This document shows, piece after piece, positions 47,814-55,519 of a stretch of 64,000 nucleotides of DNA. Within the stretch, counting starts at the first letter, position 1. Each line of letters starts with the position of its first letter. Below the pieces are notes generated by a model. It saw only the letters and a program-made list of their open reading frames with translations. It was not told where the DNA came from and did not search any database. Made by a program: the position numbers and the translations under genes. The DNA is from JBOGOC01 sp050747525 (GTDB lineage Bacteria; Acidobacteriota; Polarisedimenticolia; JACPZX01; DASXTC01): contig JBOGOC010000063.1 in assembly GCA_050747525.1 (NCBI GenBank), forward strand, positions 1 to 64,000, read 5' to 3'.

Positions 47814-48785
47814 GTGACGCGCATACCGAGCTCCGAAGACAAGTTCGCCGACGCTCTCGCCCACCAGCTCAACAATCCCACGGCCACGATCCTGGCCGCC
47901 GCCAGCAGCATGCGCCACAACCTGCGTGCCCTGCTCGAGCAGATGACGGGACGCGAAGCGGGTGAGTCGACCCGGCTCGCCCGCTTCCTCGCACGCACGC
48001 TGGACGATCCCGTGTCGGCCCCCGTCACCGGGTTGATGCCCCAGGATCGGCTTCAGCTGATTTCGCGCCGGCTGGCGTCGGCCGGGGTGAAAGGGGACCT
48101 CCAGGCGGCCGCGTCGTGCCTGGCGCGCGGCGGGTGGGATACCTACATGGAAGAGATCGCCCCGCTGCTGGGAGAGAACACGTCGCGCGGCCTGGAGCTG
48201 CTGGAGACCGCCGCGCGGCTGAGGAGCAACCTGGCGGCGACCGAGGCCTCCGCGGAGCGGATACGCGGGCTTGCTGCCGCGCTGCGCCTGCTCGCGGGCT
48301 CGCCCTGCGAGACGATGGCCGACGTCGAAGCGAGTCTACGCTGGGCCGTCACCCACGCGCGGGCCTCGCTGCCGGCCGGCGTCGAGGTGGAGCTCAGCCT
48401 CGAGCCCATGCCGCCGGTGCGCGGACGGGAGAATCTGCTGAGAGAGGCCTGGGCCAATTTCCTGGCCAACGCGGTGCAGGCGGTGGGGGAACGAGGGCGC
48501 ATCCGCGTCGAGGGCTCGGCCGCGCGCGAAGGCGCGGGGCCGTTCCACGCCGTGGTCCGCATCGTCGACGATGGCCCCGGCATCCCGGCGGAGGCCCAGT
48601 CCAGGCTGTTCGAGCCGTTCTTCACCACGCGGTCGGCGGAGGGAGGGACCGGGCTCGGGCTCGCTCTCGCCCGTCGCATCGTGGAGGCCTCCGGCGGCCG
48701 GGTATCGTTCGACTCACGTCCGGGCCGCACCTGCTTCGAAGCGGTCATTCCCGCCATGATGGCGGCCGCGGCCTCGAGGTCCTGA
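47814..48785 (+). CDS. Soluble sensor histidine kinase without recognisable sensor domain
   Basis: The 323-residue product opens almost directly with the phospho-acceptor box: His17 in ALAHQLNNPTATILAAASS. The ATP-binding domain follows with N box WANFLANAVQAV, DDGPGIP, FEPFFTT and GGTGLGLALARRIVE. There is no membrane segment, and the roughly 130 residues between H box and N box are helical without an evident PAS or GAF. The frame is open upstream through the promoter region, so GTG 47814 is chosen. It is followed after 3 bases by an HD-GYP response regulator, its likely partner. Confidence 0.88.
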   Translation: MTRIPSSEDKFADALAHQLNNPTATILAAASSMRHNLRALLEQMTGREAGESTRLARFLARTLDDPVSAPVTGLMPQDRLQLISRRLASAGVKGDLQAAASCLARGGWDTYMEEIAPLLGENTSRGLELLETAARLRSNLAATEASAERIRGLAAALRLLAGSPCETMADVEASLRWAVTHARASLPAGVEVELSLEPMPPVRGRENLLREAWANFLANAVQAVGERGRIRVEGSAAREGAGPFHAVVRIVDDGPGIPAEAQSRLFEPFFTTRSAEGGTGLGLALARRIVEASGGRVSFDSRPGRTCFEAVIPAMMAAAASRS

Positions 48786-48788
48786 GTC

Positions 48789-49919
48789 GTGCCCGAGCGC
48801 GGCTGCATCCTGTGCGTGGACGACGACCTCATGCTGCTGGAGACCCTCTGCCAGCAGATCATGGACCTGAACGGCACCACGCACGACGTCCACATGGCCA
48901 AGAGCGCCGAGGAAGCGCTGGGGATGCTCTACGACCTCCACCACCAGGGCAGGAGCGTCGAGCTTGTCATCTCGGACCTGATGCTGCCGGGGATGAGCGG
49001 CGAGCGCTTCCTGGAGATCGTGCACGCCCGCTTCCCCCAGATCGGCAAGGTGCTCCTGACGGGCCACACCGGACTGGACTCGGCCCTGTACGCCATCAAC
49101 AACGCCGGCCTCGACAAGTACATCTCCAAGCCATGGCGGCTGGAGGACCTGCAGCTGACGATCGCCTCGCTCCTGCGCCAGTTCCGTCTCAAGCAGGACA
49201 ACATCCGCCTCATGAACGACCTGCAGATGCGCAACCTGGAGCTGCAGGGGACCCTGCGCGACCTCAAGAAGACCAAGGAGGCGCTGGAGACCAACTGCGT
49301 CGAGACGCTCGAGTCGCTGGCCACGGCCCTGGAGGCGAAGGATGCCTACACGGCCGGCCATTCCGAGCGCGTGGCCAGGTGGGCCGTGATACTGGCGCGG
49401 AAGCTGGGGCTCGCAGAAGCGGAGATCGAGGAGATCCGCTCGGTCGCCGTGCTCCACGACATCGGCAAGATCGGGATGCCCGAGCGCATCCTGAGCAAGC
49501 CCGGGCCGCTCACCGAGTCCGAGCGGGAGATGGTCAAGACCCACCCCGTGACGGGCGCGCAGATCCTCCAGCCCTTGACGTCCTTTCACAGCTACATCCC
49601 GATCGTCCGCCACCACCACGAGTGGTTCAACGGCAACGGCTACCCCGATCGGGTCGGCGGCTCGGAGCTGCCGCTGGCGGTGTGGATTGCGGCCACCGCG
49701 GACGCGTTCGACGCCATGACCTCGAACCGCCCGTACCGGCGGATGCAGACCATGGAATTCGCCTTCCAGCAGCTGGCGGGCGGGACCGGAACCCAGTTCA
49801 GTCCCGAATGCGTGAAAGCGTTCATGGACCTGCTGAAGGAGCCGGGGACGACGGCCGACCAGCTCCTGCAGGCCGCCGCGGTGGGCAACGCGGGCTCCTG
49901 CGCCATCAAGATCCCCTGA
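48789..49919 (+). CDS. HD-GYP response regulator (predicted cyclic di-GMP phosphodiesterase)
   Basis: The 376-residue product has a receiver domain with acidic DDD at 11-13, phospho-acceptor Asp63 in LVISDLMLPGMSGE, Thr91 and Lys114. A coiled-coil linker spans about 125-175. The HD-GYP domain follows, with HD at 223-224 (VAVLHDIGKIG) and GNGYPD at 283-287. These residues predict metal-dependent hydrolysis of cyclic di-GMP. GTG start. Spacing of 3 bases from the kinase gene suggests one two-component pair. Confidence 0.93.
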   Translation: MPERGCILCVDDDLMLLETLCQQIMDLNGTTHDVHMAKSAEEALGMLYDLHHQGRSVELVISDLMLPGMSGERFLEIVHARFPQIGKVLLTGHTGLDSALYAINNAGLDKYISKPWRLEDLQLTIASLLRQFRLKQDNIRLMNDLQMRNLELQGTLRDLKKTKEALETNCVETLESLATALEAKDAYTAGHSERVARWAVILARKLGLAEAEIEEIRSVAVLHDIGKIGMPERILSKPGPLTESEREMVKTHPVTGAQILQPLTSFHSYIPIVRHHHEWFNGNGYPDRVGGSELPLAVWIAATADAFDAMTSNRPYRRMQTMEFAFQQLAGGTGTQFSPECVKAFMDLLKEPGTTADQLLQAAAVGNAGSCAIKIP

Positions 49920-49932
49920 TCCCTCTAAACCC

Positions 49933-49961
49933 TTTCCCCCACGGCCCGTTTCGAGTACAAT
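49933..49961 (+). promoter_or_regulatory. Candidate promoter of the cysteine-rich secreted protein
   Basis: TACAAT (49956-49961) is a good -10 hexamer. The -35 TTTCCC lies 17 bases upstream and is weak. The predicted start near 49968 is about 26 bases before the ATG. Confidence 0.5.
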
Positions 49962-49993
49962 ACAGGCCTCATTCCGCATCCATGGAGGGGTAC

Positions 49994-50308
49994 ATGCGAC
50001 CTGTATTTACCAACGGCCTGAAGTTCATCGGGATGCTGGGTCTGGCCGTGGCCATCCAGTCATGGGCGCCGCAGCTCGTGGCAGCCGCACCCGGACGCGA
50101 CTACTCCCGCTGCGTCCATACGTGCAATGACGCGAGAAGGGCCTGCGGGGAACGGTGCGCTGGGGACTGCCAGGCGCTCTTCCCGAACAGCCCGTCCCAG
50201 CGCGAGGAATGCATCGTCCAATGCAAGGCCCTGTGCAACGGGGAATCCGAGGACTGCAAGGCCGTCTGCCGGGCCATCAAGGACGGCGGGTGCCCCGGAG
50301 AGCCGTAA
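49994..50308 (+). CDS. Secreted cysteine-rich protein with mirrored CX3C spacing
   Basis: The 104-residue product has a signal peptide (GLKFIGMLGLAVAIQSWAPQ, cleavage near the AAAPG that follows) and a mature part with 11 cysteines. Their spacings are 3-6-3-3, a 13-residue gap, then 3-3-6-3, plus a last Cys after 7. The two halves are near mirror images built from CX3C units, suggesting a disulfide-bonded helical hairpin. GGAGGGG precedes the ATG; an upstream ATG at 49982 overlaps that site and is less likely. I recognise no named family. It stands alone between its promoter and a strong hairpin. Confidence 0.75.
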   Translation: MRPVFTNGLKFIGMLGLAVAIQSWAPQLVAAAPGRDYSRCVHTCNDARRACGERCAGDCQALFPNSPSQREECIVQCKALCNGESEDCKAVCRAIKDGGCPGEP

Positions 50309-50331
50309 GTCCAGGTTGATACACAAGTTGA

Positions 50332-50360
50332 GGGGCGCCGGCGGCAGCCGCCGGCGCCCC
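50332..50360 (+). terminator. Strong hairpin after the cysteine-rich gene
   Basis: A perfect 13-bp GC stem (GGGGCGCCGGCGG with its complement) encloses the loop CAG, 23 bases after the stop. No T-run follows, so an intrinsic terminator is uncertain, but transcript-end protection is plausible. Confidence 0.6.
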
Positions 50361-50392
50361 CATTGCCCCCTCAGGGCACCCCGCAGTCCGCG

Positions 50393-50420
50393 TTGACCAT
50401 CGGCCCGCGCAACATAATAA
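50393..50420 (+). promoter_or_regulatory. Promoter of the cysteine desulfurase operon
   Basis: TTGACC (50393-50398) is followed after 16 bases by TAATAA (50415-50420) in an AT-rich island (AACATAATAATTA) that stands out from the GC-rich surroundings. The GTG start lies about 45 bases beyond the expected start point. Confidence 0.6.
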
Positions 50421-50470
50421 TTACCTCCCATCCGGTGGACGCCACCCGACGACCTGGAGGTCCTCCTCAC

Positions 50471-51631
50471 GTGTCCTCACCGCGGCTCATCTACATGGAT
50501 CACAACGCCACCACCCCTCTGGATCCGCGGGTGCTGAGCGCGATGATGCCGTATCTCACGGAGCATTTCGGCAACCCCTCCAGCACGTCGCACGCGTTCG
50601 GTCTGGCCGCAGCCGAGGCGGTGGAGGCGGGGCGCCAGCGCACCGCCCGGCTCATCGGGGCCTCGGCCGCCGAAGTCCTCTTCACCAGCGGGGCGACCGA
50701 GTCGGACAACACCGCCATCAAGGGGGTGGCCTGGGCCTCCGAGGAGAGGGGACGCCACATCGTGACCACCTGCATCGAGCACCGCGCGGTGCTGGAATCG
50801 TGCCGCTTCCTCGAGTCCCGGGGGTTCGAGGTCACCTACGTACCGGTGGACAGCCACGCGGTGGTTGATCCCGATGAGGTGCGCAGGGCCGTACGCTCCG
50901 ACACCATCCTGGTGAGCGTGATGCACGCCAACAGCGAGGTCGGCTCCATGCAGCCCGTCCGCGCGATCGGGATGATGTGCCGCGAGCGCGGAATCCCCTT
51001 CCACGTGGATGCCACCCAGACGGTCGGCAAGGTGCCGGTGGACGTCGAGAGCATCGGGGCGGATTTCGTGGCCTTTTCGGGGCACAAGATCTACGGTCCC
51101 AAGGGAATCGGTGGGCTCTTCGCCAGAAGGCGGCGCCGGTTCGTGCCCCTGCACAGCGGGGGAGGGCAGGAGAAGGGGCGCCGCTCCGGCACCGGGAACA
51201 CGCCGGGGATCGTGGGCCTGGGTGCCGCCTGCGATCTGGCCGCCTCCGATCTGGCGGTTGAGGAAGAGAGGTTGCGCGGTTTGTCGCGCCGCTTCCTCGA
51301 TGGCGTGTGCGCGCGGATCGATGGCGTGGTCCTGAACGGCCACCCGAACGACCGCCTCCCCAACAACATCAATCTTTCGTTCGAGCACGTGGAGGCCGAA
51401 GGGCTGATCGCGGCGCTCCGCTCGGTGGCGGTGTCGAGCGGCTCGGCCTGTGCCAACGAGCAGCGCGAGCCCTCCTACGTGATGAAGGCCATGGGAGCCT
51501 CGGACGAGCGCGCGCATGCTGCGGTGAGGTTCGGCTTCGGGCGCATCACCACCGAGCAGGACGTGGACGAGGTGGTGGATCGGCTCGAGGAGGCGGTGCG
51601 CCGCCAGAGGACGATGTCGCATGTCACCTGA
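50471..51631 (+). CDS. Cysteine desulfurase, NifS/IscS family
   Basis: The PLP enzyme releases sulfur from cysteine as a persulfide for Fe-S or thio-cofactor synthesis. The 386-residue product has YMDHNATTPLDPRV at its start, TSGATESDNTAIKG, PFHVDATQTVGKVP, the PLP-lysine motif AFSGHKIYGPKGIGG and the catalytic Cys in SSGSACANEQREPSYV. The class looks like NifS/IscS rather than SufS. No iscU or iscA lies nearby, so the sulfur acceptor is unknown. GTG 50471 fits the family N-terminus; GGAGG lies 10 bases upstream. It overlaps the next gene by 11 bases. Confidence 0.94.
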   Translation: MSSPRLIYMDHNATTPLDPRVLSAMMPYLTEHFGNPSSTSHAFGLAAAEAVEAGRQRTARLIGASAAEVLFTSGATESDNTAIKGVAWASEERGRHIVTTCIEHRAVLESCRFLESRGFEVTYVPVDSHAVVDPDEVRRAVRSDTILVSVMHANSEVGSMQPVRAIGMMCRERGIPFHVDATQTVGKVPVDVESIGADFVAFSGHKIYGPKGIGGLFARRRRRFVPLHSGGGQEKGRRSGTGNTPGIVGLGAACDLAASDLAVEEERLRGLSRRFLDGVCARIDGVVLNGHPNDRLPNNINLSFEHVEAEGLIAALRSVAVSSGSACANEQREPSYVMKAMGASDERAHAAVRFGFGRITTEQDVDEVVDRLEEAVRRQRTMSHVT

Positions 51632-53429
51632 AGCGGCCGGCCAGGGTGTCGCGCCCTCCAGACGGCTGCGGGTGCGCCTGCTCTGGACCCTGCTGGGGGT
51701 GCTGCTGCTCACGTCCCTGGCCCCGCTGTTCCTCACTGCCTACAAGCTCATCGACATCAACCGCGAGAGCCTCGAGTCCGCCAGCCGCGAGTACCAGCTC
51801 GAGGTGGCCACGGGCATCGTGCAGGACCTCGACGCGGTGGTGAGGGGTGCCCGGCACCAGCTCACGGCCGGCGCTCACTTCCTGGCCAACGAGCTGGAGG
51901 GCGCGCCGCGCGGGGGCATGCCACGCTCCGGCGTGCTGGCGCCGTATCTCGCCGGCGACCTCGTGCTGGTGCGATACACGTCTCAGCAGGGGAAGGTCCT
52001 GGAGGCAGGAGAGCCGGGGCGTGCGCCCGCCGAGGCCCTCTCGGGATCGATGTTCGAGGCCTTCTCCACGGTGACGACCGGCGAGGTGTTCCTGGGGCGC
52101 CCCCTGCCCGACGAGAGCCACAGCCGGCCCTACATGATCACCGCGGTGCCGGTGCGCGTGGGGGGCGAGGTCCGCGGCGTGCTGTCGGGGCTCGTGGACC
52201 TGGGGAAAGTGTGGGACCGCAGCGTCCGATCGCTGGGGCGGCACTACATCACGTTCGCTCTCGACGACACCGCCCGGCTGTTCGCCGCCGCGGGGATGCC
52301 GGAGGCGCTGACCACAGGAGATGCGTACCGCAAGCTGGAGATCGTGACGCGCTTCCGGCGCGACGGCGCGGGGGTGACCGAGATCATCCCGTTCGAAGCG
52401 CCCGAAGGCGTTCCCATCCGGGAGCTGCTGGGAGCGCGTGCGGCCACCGAGACAGGCTGGGGGATCTTCGTGCTGATGGACCGGGGCCTGGCCTACGCCT
52501 CGGTCGCCGAGATGCGCCGCAGCGTGTATCAGTGGGCGATGTTCGCGGTGCTGCTGGCCATGGTGGCCGCCGTCGTCTTCGCCGGGGCCATCACCCGTCC
52601 CCTCAAGTCGCTGGTCGATCGCACGCGCAGGATCGCGCAGGGTGATTTCGCGGCACGCGCCGAGGTGCGCGGCTCTGACGAGATCGCCGAGCTGGCCGAG
52701 ACCTTCAACCTGATGACCGAGGAGATCCGCAACTACATCGACCGGATCAAGCAGGCTGCCGAGGAGAACAACAACCTGTTCATGGGCACCATCAAGGCCC
52801 TGGCCGCGGCCATCGACGAGAAGGACCCCTACACGCGCGGCCATTCCGATCGGGTGCACCGTTACGCGATGGCCATCGCGCGGCGCCTCGGCCTGTCCAG
52901 GCAGGAGATGCGCAACGTCACGGTCGGCGCGCTCCTGCACGACATCGGCAAGATCGGCATCGAGGACGCGATTCTGCGCAAGCCCGCCTCGCTCTCCGAC
53001 AAGGAGTTCGAGATCATGAAGCGCCATCCGCTGAAAGGAGCCCATATCCTGGCCGAGATGCCCCAGATGAAGGAGGTCATCCCGGCCATGCGCAACCATC
53101 ACGAGCGCTGGAGCGGTGGCGGCTATCCCGACAACCTCAAGGGGGAGGAGATCCCCATGATCGCCCGCATCGTCCAGGTGGCCGACACGTTCGACGCCAT
53201 GACCACCAACCGCCCCTACCAGCGCGCGATGCGCATGGACGCCGCGGTGGCGCGGCTGCAGGAGCTGAGCGGCATCGTGTTCGACCCGCGGGTGGTGGCC
53301 GCATTCAGGGAGGCCTGGATGGCGGGCGACATCAAGGGTGACGCCGCCGCCTCGGCTCCCGCCTCCGGGCAGGCCGCCGCGGGCACTCCGGCGCAGTCCG
53401 CCGAGGCCGGGACGGCGCCCGCCTCGTGA
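51621..53429 (+). CDS. Membrane HD-GYP protein with extracytoplasmic sensor and HAMP
   Basis: The 602-residue product has a first membrane span at about 20-41, a roughly 260-residue dCACHE-like extracytoplasmic region, a second span at about 304-325, a HAMP linker (ITRPLKSLVDRTRRIAQGDF), and an HD-GYP domain with HD at 440-441 (LLHDIGKIG) and GGGYPD at 499-504. It is predicted to hydrolyse cyclic di-GMP in response to an external signal. Residues from about 565 are an Ala/Pro/Gly tail. The ATG lies inside the end of the desulfurase gene, and the stop overlaps the phosphatase GTG. Confidence 0.93.
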   Translation: MSPEAAGQGVAPSRRLRVRLLWTLLGVLLLTSLAPLFLTAYKLIDINRESLESASREYQLEVATGIVQDLDAVVRGARHQLTAGAHFLANELEGAPRGGMPRSGVLAPYLAGDLVLVRYTSQQGKVLEAGEPGRAPAEALSGSMFEAFSTVTTGEVFLGRPLPDESHSRPYMITAVPVRVGGEVRGVLSGLVDLGKVWDRSVRSLGRHYITFALDDTARLFAAAGMPEALTTGDAYRKLEIVTRFRRDGAGVTEIIPFEAPEGVPIRELLGARAATETGWGIFVLMDRGLAYASVAEMRRSVYQWAMFAVLLAMVAAVVFAGAITRPLKSLVDRTRRIAQGDFAARAEVRGSDEIAELAETFNLMTEEIRNYIDRIKQAAEENNNLFMGTIKALAAAIDEKDPYTRGHSDRVHRYAMAIARRLGLSRQEMRNVTVGALLHDIGKIGIEDAILRKPASLSDKEFEIMKRHPLKGAHILAEMPQMKEVIPAMRNHHERWSGGGYPDNLKGEEIPMIARIVQVADTFDAMTTNRPYQRAMRMDAAVARLQELSGIVFDPRVVAAFREAWMAGDIKGDAAASAPASGQAAAGTPAQSAEAGTAPAS

Positions 53430-54124
53430 CCTTCAAGGCAATCCTCTTCGATCTCGACGGCACCCTCACGCCGGTCCGCTCCTCCTGGCAGCACATCCAC
53501 GAGAAGCTCGAGATGTGGACCGGGCGCGCCGACCGGTACCAGCAGCTCTTCCTCGAGGGCCGGATCGACTACGAGGAATTCTGCCGCCTCGACGCCCTGG
53601 AGTGGAAAGGGCTTCCCTCCTCGAGGCTGGAAGCGGTCGTGGCGGACATCGGCTACCGCCCCGGCCTCGAGAAGCTGCTGGAGACCGTCCGCGCGCGCGG
53701 ATACCGCACGGGCATCGTCTCGACCGGACTCACCATGCTGGCGCATCGCGTGCGAGGCGAGCTGGGGTTCGACGATGCGCAGGCCAACGAGCTCGAGGTG
53801 GTGAATGGTGAGGTCTCGGGACGGGTGCGGGTGCACGTCCCTCATGGCCACAAGGATGTCGCGGTGCGGCGATTCTGCGAGCGGTTCGGCCTGAACCCGC
53901 ACGAGGTGATCGCCGTGGGAGACACCGCGGGCGACATCTCGATGTTCCAGGCCGTGGGGTACGCGATTGCCTTTGACCCGGTGGGTGAGGAGCCGGGCCT
54001 CGCGGCGCATGCCACCGTGCACGAGCCCGATCTTGGCGCGCTGGCGGCCGCCCTCCCGCTCACGCCTGGGGTGACTCCTCGCGCGGCTCGAGGACGCCCA
54101 CGGCCTTCAGAACTCCGTCGTTGA
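53426..54124 (+). CDS. HAD-family phosphatase, SerB-like
   Basis: The 232-residue product has motif I ILFDLDGTLTP at residues 6-16, motif II VSTGLTML, and motif III/IV VIAVGDTAGDISMF, the arrangement of SerB-like subclass I HADs. The PGLEKLLETVRARGYRTGIV region also fits phosphoserine phosphatase-like enzymes. The substrate is not decided by sequence. GTG start overlaps the HD-GYP stop. The last 65 bases overlap the opposite-strand membrane protein gene. Confidence 0.85.
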   Translation: MTFKAILFDLDGTLTPVRSSWQHIHEKLEMWTGRADRYQQLFLEGRIDYEEFCRLDALEWKGLPSSRLEAVVADIGYRPGLEKLLETVRARGYRTGIVSTGLTMLAHRVRGELGFDDAQANELEVVNGEVSGRVRVHVPHGHKDVAVRRFCERFGLNPHEVIAVGDTAGDISMFQAVGYAIAFDPVGEEPGLAAHATVHEPDLGALAAALPLTPGVTPRAARGRPRPSELRR

Positions 54125-54542
54125 TCGGCCTCTCCATCACTCCGGCCAGCAGCGCGGCGAGGTGAGGAGGCATCCCGGACGACTCTCCCTCGCCCATCAG
54201 GCCTGAGATCAGCGCGTACCCCAGTCCTCCTGCCGCGAGGGCGACCACCAGCCGGTAGCCGATGACCCCGATCACACGCACGGGGTCCGAGCCGAGCCGC
54301 CTGGCCCACGAGGGAGACACCCCCAGGGTGAGCAGGCCGCCCAGTCCCCCCAGGAGGAAGGAGCCGAGCGGCAGTCCCAGCACCGGCGTGTCCCATTGAG
54401 GCCGGGAGATCAGCATCGCGACGACCATGAGGACGCACAGCACGGCCATGCAGGCGAGACAGACGACGTAGGGATCGGTGGTGGGTCTGCGCCGGCGTCG
54501 ATGTCGATGGGACTTCCCGCTGTCATGGCTCGAACGCGACAT
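54060..54542 (-). CDS. Small membrane protein of unknown function
   Basis: The 160-residue product has a basic N-terminus (HRHRRRRRP), a clear membrane span VCLACMAVLCVLMVVAML, a Gly/Leu-rich segment LPLGSFLLGGLGGLLTLG and a third hydrophobic stretch VIGYRLVVALAAGGLGYAL. GGAGG lies five bases before the ATG at 54542; an open frame extends 20 codons upstream across the promoter and is rejected. It diverges from lexA and overlaps the phosphatase gene tail to tail. No family recognised. Confidence 0.75.
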   Translation of the reverse strand: MSRSSHDSGKSHRHRRRRRPTTDPYVVCLACMAVLCVLMVVAMLISRPQWDTPVLGLPLGSFLLGGLGGLLTLGVSPSWARRLGSDPVRVIGVIGYRLVVALAAGGLGYALISGLMGEGESSGMPPHLAALLAGVMERPINDGVLKAVGVLEPREESPQA

Positions 54543-54561
54543 CGGATCCTCCCGGGCAGGG

Positions 54562-54578
54562 AATGCTCTTATAGCATT
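54562..54578. promoter_or_regulatory. Palindromic operator-like site in the lexA divergent region
   Basis: AATGCT-CTTAT-AGCATT is a perfect 6-bp inverted repeat with a 5-base centre. It covers the -10 of the minus-strand promoter (54568-54573), a position suited to a repressor. The binding protein is unknown. Confidence 0.4.
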
Positions 54579-54597
54579 AACTTCCCGTTGCTTGCAA
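54568..54597 (-). promoter_or_regulatory. Minus-strand promoter for the small membrane protein
   Basis: On the minus strand TTGCAA (54592-54597) and TATAAG (54568-54573) are spaced by 18 bases. The -35 TTGCAA is its own reverse complement and is also used by the lexA promoter facing the other way. Confidence 0.6.
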
Positions 54598-54620
54598 TTC
54601 ACCTTACTTTCACCTACGAT
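54592..54620 (+). promoter_or_regulatory. lexA promoter with internal direct repeat
   Basis: TTGCAA (54592-54597) and TACGAT (54615-54620) are spaced by 17 bases. Between them TTCACCT occurs twice (54598-54604 and 54609-54615) with an 11-base period. Read as ATTC-N7-TTTC (54597-54611) this resembles the direct-repeat GTTC-N7-GTTC LexA box of alphaproteobacteria. Autoregulation by LexA is therefore plausible. Confidence 0.6.
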
Positions 54621-54667
54621 CGCGTCGCTTCGTGCATCATCTCCAAGCCGGGCCCGTGGAGACTGTG

Positions 54668-55273
54668 ATGGTTCTCACAAAGAAACAGAAGATGATCCTG
54701 GACTACATCACCCGGTTCCTGGACGAGAAGGGCTACTCCCCGAGCCTCATGGAAATCGGCCACCACTTCGGGCTGCGATCCGTCGCCACCGTGCACAAGC
54801 ACGTCGACAACCTGCGGAAGAAGGGGCTGGTGCGGAAGACGTGGAACGCCAACCGCTCGCTCGAGCTCACTCCCGCCGCGATCGGCGTCCGCGCGATCCG
54901 CCTGCCGCTCGCGGGAAGAGTGGCCGCCGGCCGCCCCATCGAAGCCGTGGAGCAGCGCGAGGTGATCGCCGTCCCCGAGGATATGGTGGGGCGCGGAGAG
55001 AGCTTCGTCCTGCAGGTGTCAGGTGATTCGATGATCGACGAGCACATCCGCGACGGCGACTACGTGGTGGTGGAGAAGAGGTCCCGGGTGCGGGACGGAG
55101 AGGTGGTGGTGGCCCTTCTGGAAGGGTCCGATGCCACGCTCAAGATATTCCACCGCGAGGGAGATACTGTCCGGCTGCAGCCGGCCAACGTGGACGTCGC
55201 TCCCATTGTGGTCCCCGCCGAAAAAGTCAGGATCCAGGGCGTGGTGGTCGGCCTGCTGCGCCGCTACGTCTGA
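54668..55273 (+). CDS. lexA: LexA repressor
   Basis: LexA represses SOS genes and cleaves itself when RecA is activated. The 201-residue product has a winged-helix N-domain (SPSLMEIGHHFGLRSVATVH, 20 residues, at 24-43), the Ala87-Gly88 cleavage site in GRVAAGRPI, catalytic Ser121 in VSGDSM and Lys159 in DATLKIF. All catalytic features are intact. GGAG lies seven bases before the ATG; an upstream GTG at 54632 is less likely because it has no such site. It is monocistronic as far as visible. Confidence 0.96.
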   Translation: MVLTKKQKMILDYITRFLDEKGYSPSLMEIGHHFGLRSVATVHKHVDNLRKKGLVRKTWNANRSLELTPAAIGVRAIRLPLAGRVAAGRPIEAVEQREVIAVPEDMVGRGESFVLQVSGDSMIDEHIRDGDYVVVEKRSRVRDGEVVVALLEGSDATLKIFHREGDTVRLQPANVDVAPIVVPAEKVRIQGVVVGLLRRYV

Positions 55274-55519
55274 GCCCTGCTAGACCGCCCCTTCCCGACG
55301 GAACCCGCGCCTGGCGCCACTTTTCGCTGGCCGCAGACGGGGGATTCGGTATATTCCTCTCACATCCCTGGTGAGGGTCGTTTCCAGCCGGTACGGCACA
55401 CGGGACGACATGGTCCGAGGGGGTTCATGGGGGGGGAAGCGCCTTTCGCGCGGGGGCGATCTTCGCGAGCGGAAGGCGGGGGAGGATGTGGCCCGGCGGT
55501 AAGTCCAGGCCCATCCTCC
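55274..55519. other. Intergenic region between lexA and the BtuF-like gene, with terminal hairpin
   Basis: No credible gene is seen. A TATATT at 55350-55355 has no good -35. At 55481-55519 a stem of 12 pairs with one bulged T (GGAGGATG-GGCC with its complement) encloses a 14-base loop, and ends at the BtuF-like stop codon. It may end transcripts from either side. There is no T-run, and I could not fit a known riboswitch. Confidence 0.45.

Noticed and set aside
54632..54632. GTG at 54632 as the lexA start
   Set aside because: It lies only about five bases from the predicted transcript start, has no ribosome-binding site and adds residues not seen in LexA; ATG 54668 has GGAG at seven bases.
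55360..55519. Cobalamin riboswitch near the BtuF-like gene
   Set aside because: Elements such as GCGGTAAG looked suggestive, but they are on the wrong side: this region is downstream of the minus-strand gene. The conserved core order could not be matched in either orientation.
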